NCBI GenBank assembly: GCA_964415045.1
Contig: CAYPZL010000039.1
Span: 1-35,330 of the forward strand
Reading direction: 5' to 3'
DNA: 35,330 nucleotides
Origin: CAYPZL01 sp964415045
Lineage (GTDB): Bacteria > Planctomycetota > Phycisphaerae > Sedimentisphaerales > Anaerobacaceae
Part shown: positions 15,494-24,629 of the stretch, in pieces
Layout: each line of letters opens with the position of its first letter
How positions within the stretch are numbered: position 1 is the stretch's first letter
Program-made: the position numbers and the translations under genes
Notes under the pieces: generated by a model
What the model was told of the DNA's origin: nothing
Seen by the model: only the letters and a program-made list of their open reading frames with translations
Database searches by the model: none

Positions 15494-16969
15494 TTAGAAG
15501 GCGCCCGGCTTGCCGACGTGACTGGCGTAGCCGGTGAAATGGAGGAACCGGTCGTAGTTGAAGATCGGGATCCAGAGCGCCTGGGCCCGCCGTTGGATTT
15601 CCTGGTACTGCCGGAGCCTCTGGCTGGCGGCGTTGAATTTCTCCGTGGCCGTGGGGTCCACCGCCAACTGTTCGAGCGTCGGTTGCGGCGGGACCACGGG
15701 CTCGGTGCCCAGAATGACGAAATCCGTCTTGGCCGAGACGTCCAGGGCGATCGTGCCGCCCCACCTCTTGACGAGCTCGCCGATCCTGCGGGCGGCGTCG
15801 TATTCCGGCTCTCCGTCCTCGTTGAGGTCGAAATCACCGGCGATGACGAACGTATTGTCTTTCCGCTTGTCCCAGATGAGGTTGGCCACGACGTCGCCGG
15901 TGGCGATGGGGTTCTTTTCGTCCGAAGAGAGAATGCGCGCGATTGAGACCTTGCCGTCAACGGCGAAGACCTCCACCTCGGCCTTGGCGACGCCGTCTTC
16001 GGGGATGCCGCCGGTCCTGTCATAGATCGAGAACGTCAGGCCGCGATAGACGCGGTCGTCGGAGCCCAGATCGATGTGAACGACCCCGGCGCTCTCATCG
16101 ACCAGTACAATCTTGCCGTCCGGGGTTCGCGCCGCGGCCTCCTCGTCAGGCGGCGGCTTGATCTCGCCCACCTTGACCATGGCATCGGCGAGCCTCTCCT
16201 GGGCCACGTTCAGTTCCGCCTGAGTCTTCAGCAGGTCCTGGTTGAGCTGCCGGGAGTTGAGCTTCTCCTGGTCGAGCTGGGCCAGCAGGTTCTGAACGCG
16301 CTGCTCGGAACTCTGCTCCACCAGGATCCGCAGATCGTTGTAGTCGCTCTTGATCTGTTGGACCTGCTGGCGATACTCTTCGACCTTGGCGGTGAGTGCC
16401 TGTTCCGACTGCTGCATGGTGGCGATCGCGCCGTCGTATCGGCTGCGCAGATCGTCCAATTGCTGTTGGGTGGCGTCCTTCAATTCGATGTTTCGCTGCA
16501 ATTCCGTCATCAGATCCGCCATGACGACAGTCAGGGCAATCTGGTTGGGATCTACCGCATTGGGCTCGGCCAGGTTGGGCTCGCCCACACGTAGTTTCAC
16601 GTACTTCTGCGCCTGTTCGAGCAGGGGCACTACGGCGGCCATGGTGCTGCCGACTTTTACCTCCGCGTTGACGCCGGGCTGGATGGGGGGGCCCTTGACG
16701 AGCTTGACCGTCTGATCCAGATAGCTCACCATCGTTCCGAGTCGGGTCTGCCTGCCCAGCCTGGGACCGACAATGTTGCCGAGCTGCCGAATTTCGTCGC
16801 CGCTGGCCAGGTCGTCTATTTGTTCCTGCAACTCCTCGGCATTCGTGCGAAGCTCCTCGGCGCGCACGTAGTAAATCACGGCGACCGTGGTGCCGATGAT
16901 GAACAGCCCGATAAACGTGATCAGGGTGTAGAGCATTGCGTTGCTTTGGCGTCTTTTACCTGGGGGCAT
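15494..16969 (-). CDS. Membrane-anchored coiled-coil protein with BRCT-like C-terminus
   Basis: A 491-aa protein with one N-terminal membrane span (about residues 13-34, after basic GKRRQ) followed by heptad-rich coiled coil (about 36-55 and again 150-270, rich in Q, E and L). A beta-rich segment follows with GKIVLVDESAGVVHIDLGSDDRV and GLTFSIYD. Residues about 375-430 (NTFVIAGDF, ARRIGELVKRWGGTI, TDFVILG) have the strand-helix-GG-strand pattern of a BRCT domain. ATG 16969 has AAGGAG eight bases upstream. The coiled coil would lie on the far side of the inner membrane. I know no function; a scaffold in the envelope is an inference. Confidence 0.85.
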   Translation of the reverse strand: MPPGKRRQSNAMLYTLITFIGLFIIGTTVAVIYYVRAEELRTNAEELQEQIDDLASGDEIRQLGNIVGPRLGRQTRLGTMVSYLDQTVKLVKGPPIQPGVNAEVKVGSTMAAVVPLLEQAQKYVKLRVGEPNLAEPNAVDPNQIALTVVMADLMTELQRNIELKDATQQQLDDLRSRYDGAIATMQQSEQALTAKVEEYRQQVQQIKSDYNDLRILVEQSSEQRVQNLLAQLDQEKLNSRQLNQDLLKTQAELNVAQERLADAMVKVGEIKPPPDEEAAARTPDGKIVLVDESAGVVHIDLGSDDRVYRGLTFSIYDRTGGIPEDGVAKAEVEVFAVDGKVSIARILSSDEKNPIATGDVVANLIWDKRKDNTFVIAGDFDLNEDGEPEYDAARRIGELVKRWGGTIALDVSAKTDFVILGTEPVVPPQPTLEQLAVDPTATEKFNAASQRLRQYQEIQRRAQALWIPIFNYDRFLHFTGYASHVGKPGAF

Positions 16970-17021
16970 GACAGCACTCCTTGGAATACGAAAAATCGCC
17001 CATAGCTACCATTTTGACCAT

Positions 17022-17050
17022 ATTATCGTGTTTCCTCGTGCGATAGTCAA
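17022..17050 (-). promoter_or_regulatory. Promoter of the coiled-coil membrane protein gene
   Basis: Leftward TTGACT (17045-17050), a 17-base spacer and GATAAT (17022-17027). The leader is about 45 bases. Confidence 0.55.
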
Positions 17051-17101
17051 GAAAAAAGAGATCGCCGCTTGTGTATCTGCAGGGCCGGGGTAGAGGGGGT
17101 C

Positions 17102-17785
17102 CTATAATTGCCTCAGCAAGGCGGGCAAGTGGCCGATTTCGTGGACCTTGTGCCTGGCGGCCGCGTTGGGCAGGTCGGAGCCCCCGACGTGCAGGCGAGC
17201 CGGGTGGAGGATCTGGATCGTCGTGAAACCCAGTTCGTTGGGGGCGATAAAGTCCTTGATTTCGTTGTCACCGACATAGGCGGTCTCGCCGGCGGCGACG
17301 TCGAGCGTTTCCAGCAACAGTTCGAAGCCGCGCGGGGACGGTTTCCAGAACTCCCTGCCCAGCTCCTCGGTGTACACGATGGCCTTGAAGTCGGGCTCAA
17401 TGCCCAGGGCGCGCACCTTGAGCTTCTGTGCCGGGAGGAAACCATCGGTAAGCAGCGCGAGAACATGGCTTTTTCGGAGCTCATCCAGGACGCTTCGCGT
17501 CTCCGGTGGCAGGGTGATCGTTGGGACGTGCGTGCGATAGGCGTCCACGAGCCTGTTGATGAGGTTCTCGTCCCAGGGGACGTCGAGTTCGTCTAGGGCG
17601 GCGTTGAATACGCGGGTGCGGTTGCCGGCCGTGAAGTGTTTCCACAGCACCGCAAAGACCCGGTCCGGAGGGGTCGCGTCCGATAAGTGCGAGAGGTGTT
17701 CTGAGACCGCCGCGAACCCGCTGCGACAATAATCGATTTCGTCGTACAGCGTATCATCGAGATCGAAAACAACGGTCGTTATCAT
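17102..17785 (-). CDS. HAD-superfamily hydrolase
   Basis: A 227-aa phosphatase-type HAD protein. Motif I VVFDLDDTLYDE carries the nucleophile and acid aspartates; motif II is LALLTDG; the motif III lysine is in FWKPSPRGFE; motif IV is YVGDNEIKDFIAPN. A helical C1 cap lies between motifs I and II (about residues 18-110), as in phosphoglycolate phosphatase and nucleotidase relatives. The in-frame extension beyond ATG 17785 runs into the promoter region and lacks homology. No strong ribosome site is seen. It is divergent from the UbiA-type gene with overlapping promoters. The substrate cannot be told from sequence. Confidence 0.88.
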   Translation of the reverse strand: MITTVVFDLDDTLYDEIDYCRSGFAAVSEHLSHLSDATPPDRVFAVLWKHFTAGNRTRVFNAALDELDVPWDENLINRLVDAYRTHVPTITLPPETRSVLDELRKSHVLALLTDGFLPAQKLKVRALGIEPDFKAIVYTEELGREFWKPSPRGFELLLETLDVAAGETAYVGDNEIKDFIAPNELGFTTIQILHPARLHVGGSDLPNAAARHKVHEIGHLPALLRQL

Positions 17786-17826
17786 GGCGAAAAACAGCTC
17801 TGACCTCGGCGACGGAGCGCCGAGTG

Positions 17827-17855
17827 TGTACAAAGGATGTTCGGGTGCGTATAAT
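17827..17855 (+). promoter_or_regulatory. Promoter of the UbiA-family gene
   Basis: TGTACA (17827-17832), a 17-base spacer and a perfect TATAAT (17850-17855). The -10 is inside the palindrome GCGTATA-ATTC-TATACGC (17847-17864), which it shares with the opposing promoter. Confidence 0.5.
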
Positions 17856-17882
17856 TCTATACGCATCGCAGTTGTTTGTCGA
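17854..17882 (-). promoter_or_regulatory. Promoter of the HAD gene
   Basis: Leftward TCGACA (17877-17882), a 17-base spacer and TAGAAT (17854-17859). It overlaps the rightward -10 by two bases on the shared palindrome, so the two promoters probably exclude each other or respond to one regulator. Confidence 0.5.
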
Positions 17883-17961
17883 TCATTACGGAATACGTTG
17901 CTGTGACACAAGACCGTTATAGAGATCATTTCGTCCCCACGCGCGCGGATGGCACGAAAGA

Positions 17962-18861
17962 GTGATGATGGATCTGCTGCGAATCCTTCGACCGTTTCAC
18001 TGGATCAAGAACGTTTTCGTTTTTGCCGCGCTGATCTTCAGCCGGAAGCTCTCGCAGTCGTTCGATGAGACGTTCCTGGCGCTGGGCCAGACGGTCGGTG
18101 CATTCTGCTGCTTTTCGCTCGCCTCCTCCGGGATGTACATCTTCAACGACATCATGGACCGGCGCAGCGACAGCGTGCACCCTGAGCGCCGGGACCGGCC
18201 GATTGCCGCCGGGCGAGTGGCGGTATCGGCGGCGGGCCTGCTGGCGGTTGCCTGTGTCCTGGTGGCCCTGATTGGCGGCCTCATACTCTCGACGGAATTC
18301 GCCGGGGTCGTTCTGGCGTACGTGGCGCTCATCATCTTGTACTCCGTGGGACTGAAGCGCGTGATGATTCTGGATTGTGCGGTCATCGCCGCCGGGTTCT
18401 GCCTGCGGGCGGTGGCCGGCGCCGTGGTGATCGAGGTGGGGATTTCGCCCTGGCTGGTGGTCTGCACGTTCGCGCTGTGCCTTTTCATGGCGTTCAGCAA
18501 GCGTCGCGGCGAGATCGCCCAGCTCCAGGAAAACAGCGAGGCGTTTCGCCGGACGCTCGGCGAGTACACGCCGGAGCTGCTCTCGCACATGCTCAATGTC
18601 ACCAGCATGCTGGCGGTGGTGTGCTTTCTCCTGTACACGATGGACTATCGAACCAGCGAGCTGTTCGGCACGAATAACCTGGTGTACACGAGCCCGCTGG
18701 TTCTGTACTGTATATTCCGGGTCAGCGCCCTGACGCAGAAGGGCGTGTATTCCGACCCCGTGCAATTGATCTTGAAGGACAGGCCGTTTCAAATCGGCGT
18801 TCTGTTGTGGGTCCTTCTGTGCGTCGGTATCGTTTACGGCCCGGACCTGAGCGCTCGTTGA
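17962..18861 (+). CDS. UbiA-family prenyltransferase, probable decaprenyl-phosphate phosphoribosyltransferase
   Basis: A polytopic membrane enzyme of 299 aa with about eight to nine hydrophobic spans. The metal/diphosphate site is YIFNDIMDRRSDSVHPERRDRP (N62, D63, D66, D70 counted from GTG 17962). The second conserved acidic stretch, SDPVQLILKDRP near the C-terminus, and the opening LRPFHWIKNVFVFA match the branch that transfers phosphoribose to polyprenyl phosphate (DPPR synthase). That step supplies a lipid-linked pentose donor for envelope glycans. Start candidates are GTG 17962, ATG 17965 and ATG 17968; GAAAGAG just upstream suits 17968 best. A pseudouridine synthase follows after 67 bases. 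No epimerase or arabinosyltransferase is seen here, so the end product is open. Confidence 0.85.
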   Translation: MMMDLLRILRPFHWIKNVFVFAALIFSRKLSQSFDETFLALGQTVGAFCCFSLASSGMYIFNDIMDRRSDSVHPERRDRPIAAGRVAVSAAGLLAVACVLVALIGGLILSTEFAGVVLAYVALIILYSVGLKRVMILDCAVIAAGFCLRAVAGAVVIEVGISPWLVVCTFALCLFMAFSKRRGEIAQLQENSEAFRRTLGEYTPELLSHMLNVTSMLAVVCFLLYTMDYRTSELFGTNNLVYTSPLVLYCIFRVSALTQKGVYSDPVQLILKDRPFQIGVLLWVLLCVGIVYGPDLSAR

Positions 18862-18928
18862 CGTGAGATGCTTTTTGATGTGATTTGTCGAGGGGAGTCC
18901 GCGCGGCGGTGCGTGGAAGCTGTTCGTG

Positions 18929-19675
18929 ATGGCAAAAGAAAGACTGCAGAAAGTGATGGCTTCGGCCGGGGTGGCCTCGCGAAGACAGTGCGAGGAGCTG
19001 ATTCTTCAGGGCCTCGTCCGCGTGGACGGGCAGGTTGTCGATGAGCTTCCCGTCTTCGTCGATCCGGACACGAGCGTTATCACGGTTGAGGGCAGACGCC
19101 TGCGCCGGCCTGTGCGTGTGTATTTCTTGCTGAACAAGCCCAAGGGGGTCATCTGCACGAGCAGCGACCCTCGCGGGCGGACCAAGGCGGTCGATCTCAT
19201 CCCGGCGCAGGAGCGCATCTTCTGCATCGGTCGACTCGACGCCGATACCACCGGGCTGATTATCTTGACGAACGATGCTGAGCTGGCCAACCTGCTGACG
19301 CACCCGCGATACAAGATTCCGAAGACATACGTCGCCAGGGTCCGGGGACACATCGACAAGGAGGCGGTGGAGCGACTGAAGAAGGGAATCCGCCTGGCCG
19401 AAGGCAAGACGGCGCGTGCCCAGGTGAAGGTGGTCCGGAGCGGCCGCGGCGAGTCGGTCCTCGAGATCACGATCCGGCAGGGGATGAACCGGCAGGTGCG
19501 CCGGATGCTGGCCAAGGTCGGTTTTCCCGCGCGGTCTTTAACGCGAACGAGAATCGGCGGGCTGCGGCTGGAAAAGTTGGCGGCGGGCAGGCACCGGCGG
19601 CTGTCGAAAGCCGAGGTCGCTGCGCTCAAGCGGGCGGCGGCCAGAGGAACCGACGCGACGCACAGGAAGGCGTGA
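18929..19675 (+). CDS. Pseudouridine synthase, RsuA/RluB/E/F family
   Basis: Isomerises a specific uridine in rRNA. The 248-aa product has an N-terminal S4 RNA-binding domain (about residues 3-50: ERLQKVMASAGVASRRQCEELI) and the catalytic domain with YFLLNKPKGVICT, GRLDADTTGL (catalytic Asp in the second motif), KTYVARV and RQGMNRQVRRML. A basic C-terminal tail is present. The length and R-Q-G-M-N-R-Q fit the RluB branch, but RsuA-type specificity is not excluded. ATG 18929 is chosen over GTG 18926; the ribosome site is weak (GGAAGC). Confidence 0.92.
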   Translation: MAKERLQKVMASAGVASRRQCEELILQGLVRVDGQVVDELPVFVDPDTSVITVEGRRLRRPVRVYFLLNKPKGVICTSSDPRGRTKAVDLIPAQERIFCIGRLDADTTGLIILTNDAELANLLTHPRYKIPKTYVARVRGHIDKEAVERLKKGIRLAEGKTARAQVKVVRSGRGESVLEITIRQGMNRQVRRMLAKVGFPARSLTRTRIGGLRLEKLAAGRHRRLSKAEVAALKRAAARGTDATHRKA

Positions 19676-19834
19676 GCGCGGGGAAACGAGTGCCGAATCT
19701 CGTGGTTCCACCCGCTTTCATCCCGGCTGCGACCGAACCGGCCTCCCGGTGCTACAGGGCTTGACCCGGGGCGATGAGCGAGCTGGGCCGCAGGAGATTT
19801 CGTGGGATTGCCCCCGGGCCCGGCCACTATCGGC

Positions 19835-19863
19835 TTGAGAAAACCGCTCGACTCTGGTAAAGT
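19835..19863 (+). promoter_or_regulatory. purD promoter
   Basis: TTGAGA (19835-19840), a 17-base spacer and TAAAGT (19858-19863). The leader to purD would be about 90 bases. No purine riboswitch fold was recognised in it. Confidence 0.5.
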
Positions 19864-19959
19864 AACGCGTTCGTGAGCGACTGCCGGTTGCATCCGCGGC
19901 CGGCGGAAAGGGGGGAAAGTGAGTCTCGCTGGATCGCGCATGATGAATGAGGTTCGAGC

Positions 19960-21234
19960 ATGGATGTACTATTGATAGGCAGCGGGGGACGCGAGCACGC
20001 GATCGCGTGGAAGCTGAGGCAATCCAAACAGCTCGGCAAGCTGTACATCGCCCCGGGCAACGCCGGCACCGCCTTGTGCGGGCAGAACGTCGCGATCAAG
20101 GACAACGACGTGGCGGCCCTGGTGGATTTCGCCAAAGAAAAGAAGGTGGGTCTGGCCATTGTCGGCCCGGAGGATCCGCTGGCGGCGGGTCTGGTCGACG
20201 CGCTGGAGGCTGTAGGCGTTAAGGCGTTCGGGCCCAGCGGGGCAGCCGCGCAACTGGAGGCCGACAAGGTCTTTGCCAAGCAACTGATGCGTTCCTGCGC
20301 CGTCTCGACGGCTGAAGCCCGCGTCTTCGACCGCTTCGAGGAGGCCAAGGCCTACATCGCCAGCCGGGACGAGCCGGTGGTGGTGAAAGCCGCCGGCCTG
20401 GCCAAGGGCAAGGGTGTGATCGTCTGCGACGACCCCGCCGACGGCATCCTCGCCGCCGAGAAGATCATGGTGGACAGAGCCTTCGGCGCCGCCGGCGACA
20501 AGGTGGTGGTGGAGGACAAACTGTTGGGTGAGGAAGCTTCGATCCTGGCCTTCGTGGACGGTCGGAACATTTACCTGATGGAGTCGTCGCAGGATCACAA
20601 GCCCATCGGCGAAGGCGACACGGGCCCGAATACCGGGGGCATGGGGGCGTACAGCCCGGCGCCGGTGGTCAACGAGAACATGATGAACAAAATCACGCGG
20701 GAGATTCTGGTGCCCGTCGTGGACGCGATGAATCGGCAAGGCACCCCATACAAGGGTGTGCTGTATGCCGGCTTGATGATTACCAGCGGCGGCCCGCGCG
20801 TGCTCGAATTCAACGTACGCTTCGGAGACCCCGAGACCCAGCCGATCCTGATGCGCCTGCAGAGCGATCTGCTGGAAGTGTGTCTGGCGGCCTGCGAGGG
20901 TCGGCTCGAAGAGATCACTCTGCGATGGGATCCGCGGCCGGCGGTGTGCGTGGTGATGGCCTCGGGCGGCTACCCCGGGGACTACGAAAAGGGCAAGGTC
21001 ATCACGGGGTTGGAGAAAGCGCAGGAGCTCGAGGATGTGGCCGTTTTCCACGCCGGCACCAGAGAAGACAACGGCGACGTGGTAACCAGCGGGGGGCGCG
21101 TGCTGGGAGTGACGGCGTTGGGCGCCGACGTCGCTGCCGCCCAGGCGCGCGCCTATGAGGCCGTTGATTGTATCCAGTTCGAGGGCGCCTACTGCCGTCG
21201 TGACATTGCCGACAAGGCGATCCGGCGGCGTTAG
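19960..21234 (+). CDS. purD: Phosphoribosylamine-glycine ligase
   Basis: Joins glycine to phosphoribosylamine with ATP in the second step of purine synthesis. At 424 aa it is full length, with the N-terminal MDVLLIGSGGREHAIAWKL and APGNAG loop, the ATP-grasp central domain (VVKAAGLAKGKGV, LLGEEASILAFVDG), the substrate loop GDTGPNTGGMGAYSP and the metal site LEFNVRFGDPETQ. ATG 19960 has GAGG seven bases upstream. It stands apart from other pur genes; the AsmA-like gene follows after 26 bases and is probably co-transcribed. Confidence 0.97.
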   Translation: MDVLLIGSGGREHAIAWKLRQSKQLGKLYIAPGNAGTALCGQNVAIKDNDVAALVDFAKEKKVGLAIVGPEDPLAAGLVDALEAVGVKAFGPSGAAAQLEADKVFAKQLMRSCAVSTAEARVFDRFEEAKAYIASRDEPVVVKAAGLAKGKGVIVCDDPADGILAAEKIMVDRAFGAAGDKVVVEDKLLGEEASILAFVDGRNIYLMESSQDHKPIGEGDTGPNTGGMGAYSPAPVVNENMMNKITREILVPVVDAMNRQGTPYKGVLYAGLMITSGGPRVLEFNVRFGDPETQPILMRLQSDLLEVCLAACEGRLEEITLRWDPRPAVCVVMASGGYPGDYEKGKVITGLEKAQELEDVAVFHAGTREDNGDVVTSGGRVLGVTALGADVAAAQARAYEAVDCIQFEGAYCRRDIADKAIRRR

Positions 21235-21260
21235 GCACAGAAAACGAAGAGCGATTCTCC

Positions 21261-24200
21261 ATGGCACGGTCGAGACCTCCGGAACTGAATCAACCGTTCA
21301 GCAAGAAGCGCTGGCGACGCCGGCTTCTCACCCGCTTCCTGCTGGTCGTGACGATCCTGGTGGTGACGATCGTCGGAATTGGGCTCTGGGTCCGAAGGGC
21401 CTTGCCGAATGTGGCGGTCGCGGAGATCAGCCGTCTGACGAACACGCGTGTCGAGATGGGGGCTTTCGATCTGCACCGCGACGGGTCGGTCTCGATCGAC
21501 GGGCTGGTCGTCCGTCCCCAGGACCAGAAGTCGTACGACGACGCCATCCTGCGCGCCAGGAGCGTGTACGCGCGATTCAGTCTGGGCAGCATCTTCCTGT
21601 TGTCGCCGCGGTTGACGGAGATTCGTCTCGAGGATTTCATCTGCGATCTGCAATTTGACCTGGATACGGGGCAATGGAACATCAAAGGCTTGCGGTTCCA
21701 CCGCGCCGGGAGAGGGTCCGGAGACATGCCGGCCATTTCCATATTGCAGGGAAAGCTGCGGTACTGCAAGGTGGCCGGGGGCAAGACGGAGGTTGTCATG
21801 TCCGTGCCCATCGAGGCGCGGCTGGGTTATGGCGAGGGAGGTCACGAGGGATACGGCTTCGAGATCAAGACGTCCAAGCTCTCCGGGGGGTACGGCGAGA
21901 GTTCGCTGAGCGGCTACTGGCGGCCGGGCGAGCTGGCGTTGGCCGGCGGGTTGTCCTCCACGGACATCCCCTCGCTCGAGCGGGCCTGGGCGGTGGACGT
22001 CCTTGCCGCCGATCTGCGCTACAGCCGTAAAGGCGATTATAAACTGAATCTGCGCGTGCGGGATTTGCACAGCAAGCAGAGCCCGGAAGTCGATACGTTC
22101 CGCATGCTCGTGCCGGACGCACTGCGCCAGTCGGGTCCCGTAGCGACGCTGCAACGGTTCTTTGCCCGGTATCAGCCCTCCGGGACCGTCGGGGAAATCA
22201 ACGTTCAGGTTGAGGGGAATCTTAACAAACCGGGCGAAAGTCGGCTGACCGGGAAGGTGGTATGCAAGGATGTCTCCATCTGCTACCGTAACTTTTCCTA
22301 TCCCATCCATCATCTGGCCGGGGAGCTGGACCTGACCGAATCGAGAGTCGTCGCCAACGCCATCACGGGCCGGCACGGCGACGTGAACCTGGTGATTGAA
22401 GGCTGGACCAAAGGGTACGGTGACGAGCGCCAGTACCAATACCGGGTTACCAGTGACAATATGATCCTCGACGAGGATTTGTACGCGGCTCTCCAGCCGG
22501 AACACAAGCAGCTTTGGGATGCGTTTGAACCGACCGGCCTCGTCGGCGTGGACTATGGAGTGACGCGAACGTCGCCGACCGAGAAGCGCCGGTACGTCTC
22601 CGTCGATCTGCGCGGCGTGGCGGCGCAGTATCACAAGTTTCCGTACCCGCTCGAGGGCCTCACGGGCAAGTTGTACCTTGACAACGACAGTGTCATCGTC
22701 TCGGATGTGGTCTCGACGGCGGGGCAGCGGCGGATCGACATTGGCGGCAAGGTGACCGGACGCAGCGCCGGCAAGCTCGTCTATTATATTACCGTTGACG
22801 CCAATGACATTCCGTTGGATGCGACGTTGGCTGCGGCGCTGCCGCCGTCCTACGAACGTTTGTACCAGCAATATGACGTGGAGGGGTCGGCGGATGTGCG
22901 CGCCAGGGTCTTCACGAGCGGGGATGCGAACAACGCCGGGCCGGCGGGCTTTTTCGCGGACGTCTCCCTCGACCTGGATTCTCTGCGGCCGAAGAAGCTG
23001 CCCCTGACTCTCTCCGACGTTTCGGCGGCCGTTTCGATTACGCCGGACTCGCTGAATTTCAAGGAGTTTGCCGGCCGATACGGACAAAGTCCGGTTACGA
23101 TGGCCGGCGGCGTGCAATTGGGTGACGACAACGCCGCGCAGCAGGTGCAGGTCAGAGTCACCGCCGAGGAAGTGACTCTGGATGAGAAGCTCATGAGCCT
23201 GCTGCCGGATTCGCTGGAATCCCGGGTCGCACGATTCCACCCGGAAGGCAAGGTGAATCTCACTGTTGATGTCAAGACCGTCGATGCCAACGAGCCGCTC
23301 GGGTACACGGTCGCGGTGGATTGCCTCGGGAACCGAATCGAACACCCGCGTTTCTCGTACCCGCTCGGCGACGTCCGGGGAACCGTGCGGATCGACCGGG
23401 GTGGCGTGGCGTTGCAGAACATCCGGGCTCGCCCGGAGGCGGCCGGCGCCGACGCGCAGCCGTCGGTGTGGCTCGACGGGCGGCTCAATCTGGCGAAGGA
23501 GGGGCTCAGCGATGGCGCTCTCCAGGTCAAGGCGCGTGATATTCCCTTCACGCCGGAACTTGGAAAAGCACTGCCGGCGGCATTTTCCGGTATTTATGGG
23601 GACCTGGCGCCGCAGGGGCCGTTTGATTTGGATCTGGAGACGGTTGCGTTTTCGAAGGTGGCGCCGGACGATACCCGCATCACGTTCGACGGCAAGGCCC
23701 GCCTCAAGACGTGCGACTTGAATCTGTCCGGCGCCGGCACGCAACTGGACGGGGTCCTGGCGCTGGCGGGCGCGTACGATACGAAGGGCGGCTTTGAAAA
23801 CGCCCGGCTGGCGCTGGACGCCGAGCGGCTCACCATACGCGGCAAGTCGATAACCGATCTGAGAGCCGACATTGCATTCGACCCCAATACCGGACGATGG
23901 TCGGCGGCGAACTTCTTCGGCGATTGCCACGGCGGCAGAATCCTCGGCAACCTCCAGATCGACAAGGTGGACGAAGGGGTCCTCCAGTATATGCTGCACG
24001 TGGGGTTCAACAAGGTCCAGTTGCAGGAGTTCCTGTTGGCCGGGCGGACGGACGAAGCCGGCGAAAAGCAGTACAGCAGCGGCACGATGGATGCCTCCCT
24101 CAGTCTCGGTGCGCGCATCGGGGACGGTTCTTCCCGGTTGGGCATCTGCTGGGTCAACGTTGTGGATATGCAGGTGGGCAAGGTGTCCCCGCTGGCCAAG

Positions 24201-24560
24201 CTTCTTTCGGTGTTGCGGCTGACCGAGCCGACCGATTACACGTTCGAGGAAATGCTGATCGATTCGTACCTGAAGCGCGACAAGCTGCTGATCGAGGAAT
24301 TCGATATGTCGGGCCCGAATATTGTTTTCGGCGGTTCGGGGACGATGGATCTGCCCAGCGGGACGGTCGATCTTTCGCTCACGGCGCGCGGCAGACGCAT
24401 CGCCGCCGCCGAGCCTACGGTTCTGCAATCCCTCACCGAAGGCCTGGGCGGCGCCGTCGTGCGCGTGGAAGTCACGGGCAAGGCCGACGACCCGCAGGTC
24501 CAAACGAAGGCGCTGCCCGTTCTCGAAGACTCTCTGAAAATCATTGGCACACCTCGTTGA
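21261..24560 (+). CDS. AsmA-like large envelope protein
   Basis: A 1099-aa protein with a basic N-terminus, one membrane span (about residues 24-45) and a very long beta-rich region outside the cytoplasm. Repeated segments start with short hydrophobic strands and GxV/GKV motifs (LTGKVVCKDVSI, DIGGKVTGRSAG, DGKARLKTCDL). The C-terminus (GSGTMDLPSGTVDLSLTARG, ... VRVEVTGKADDPQVQ) closely follows the AsmA C-terminal pattern. AsmA/TamB/YhdP relatives are bridge-like lipid carriers between inner and outer membranes, so a role in outer-membrane lipid supply is inferred, consistent with a diderm envelope. No frameshift is seen. The gene follows purD by 26 bases. Confidence 0.85.
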   Translation: MARSRPPELNQPFSKKRWRRRLLTRFLLVVTILVVTIVGIGLWVRRALPNVAVAEISRLTNTRVEMGAFDLHRDGSVSIDGLVVRPQDQKSYDDAILRARSVYARFSLGSIFLLSPRLTEIRLEDFICDLQFDLDTGQWNIKGLRFHRAGRGSGDMPAISILQGKLRYCKVAGGKTEVVMSVPIEARLGYGEGGHEGYGFEIKTSKLSGGYGESSLSGYWRPGELALAGGLSSTDIPSLERAWAVDVLAADLRYSRKGDYKLNLRVRDLHSKQSPEVDTFRMLVPDALRQSGPVATLQRFFARYQPSGTVGEINVQVEGNLNKPGESRLTGKVVCKDVSICYRNFSYPIHHLAGELDLTESRVVANAITGRHGDVNLVIEGWTKGYGDERQYQYRVTSDNMILDEDLYAALQPEHKQLWDAFEPTGLVGVDYGVTRTSPTEKRRYVSVDLRGVAAQYHKFPYPLEGLTGKLYLDNDSVIVSDVVSTAGQRRIDIGGKVTGRSAGKLVYYITVDANDIPLDATLAAALPPSYERLYQQYDVEGSADVRARVFTSGDANNAGPAGFFADVSLDLDSLRPKKLPLTLSDVSAAVSITPDSLNFKEFAGRYGQSPVTMAGGVQLGDDNAAQQVQVRVTAEEVTLDEKLMSLLPDSLESRVARFHPEGKVNLTVDVKTVDANEPLGYTVAVDCLGNRIEHPRFSYPLGDVRGTVRIDRGGVALQNIRARPEAAGADAQPSVWLDGRLNLAKEGLSDGALQVKARDIPFTPELGKALPAAFSGIYGDLAPQGPFDLDLETVAFSKVAPDDTRITFDGKARLKTCDLNLSGAGTQLDGVLALAGAYDTKGGFENARLALDAERLTIRGKSITDLRADIAFDPNTGRWSAANFFGDCHGGRILGNLQIDKVDEGVLQYMLHVGFNKVQLQEFLLAGRTDEAGEKQYSSGTMDASLSLGARIGDGSSRLGICWVNVVDMQVGKVSPLAKLLSVLRLTEPTDYTFEEMLIDSYLKRDKLLIEEFDMSGPNIVFGGSGTMDLPSGTVDLSLTARGRRIAAAEPTVLQSLTEGLGGAVVRVEVTGKADDPQVQTKALPVLEDSLKIIGTPR

Positions 24561-24629
24561 GCTTGCCGGCAGGCAAGTGGAGGTCGGCCGCAAATGCATC
24601 CGGTTGGTTGTTGCGTGGAGGTGAAGTGC

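Noticed and set aside
17926..18792. A 288-codon minus-strand frame
   Set aside because: Antisense to the UbiA-type gene, whose transmembrane pattern and Asp motifs are clear.
19864..19959. Purine riboswitch in the purD leader
   Set aside because: No pattern matching the conserved purine aptamer junction or loops was seen in the roughly 90-base leader.
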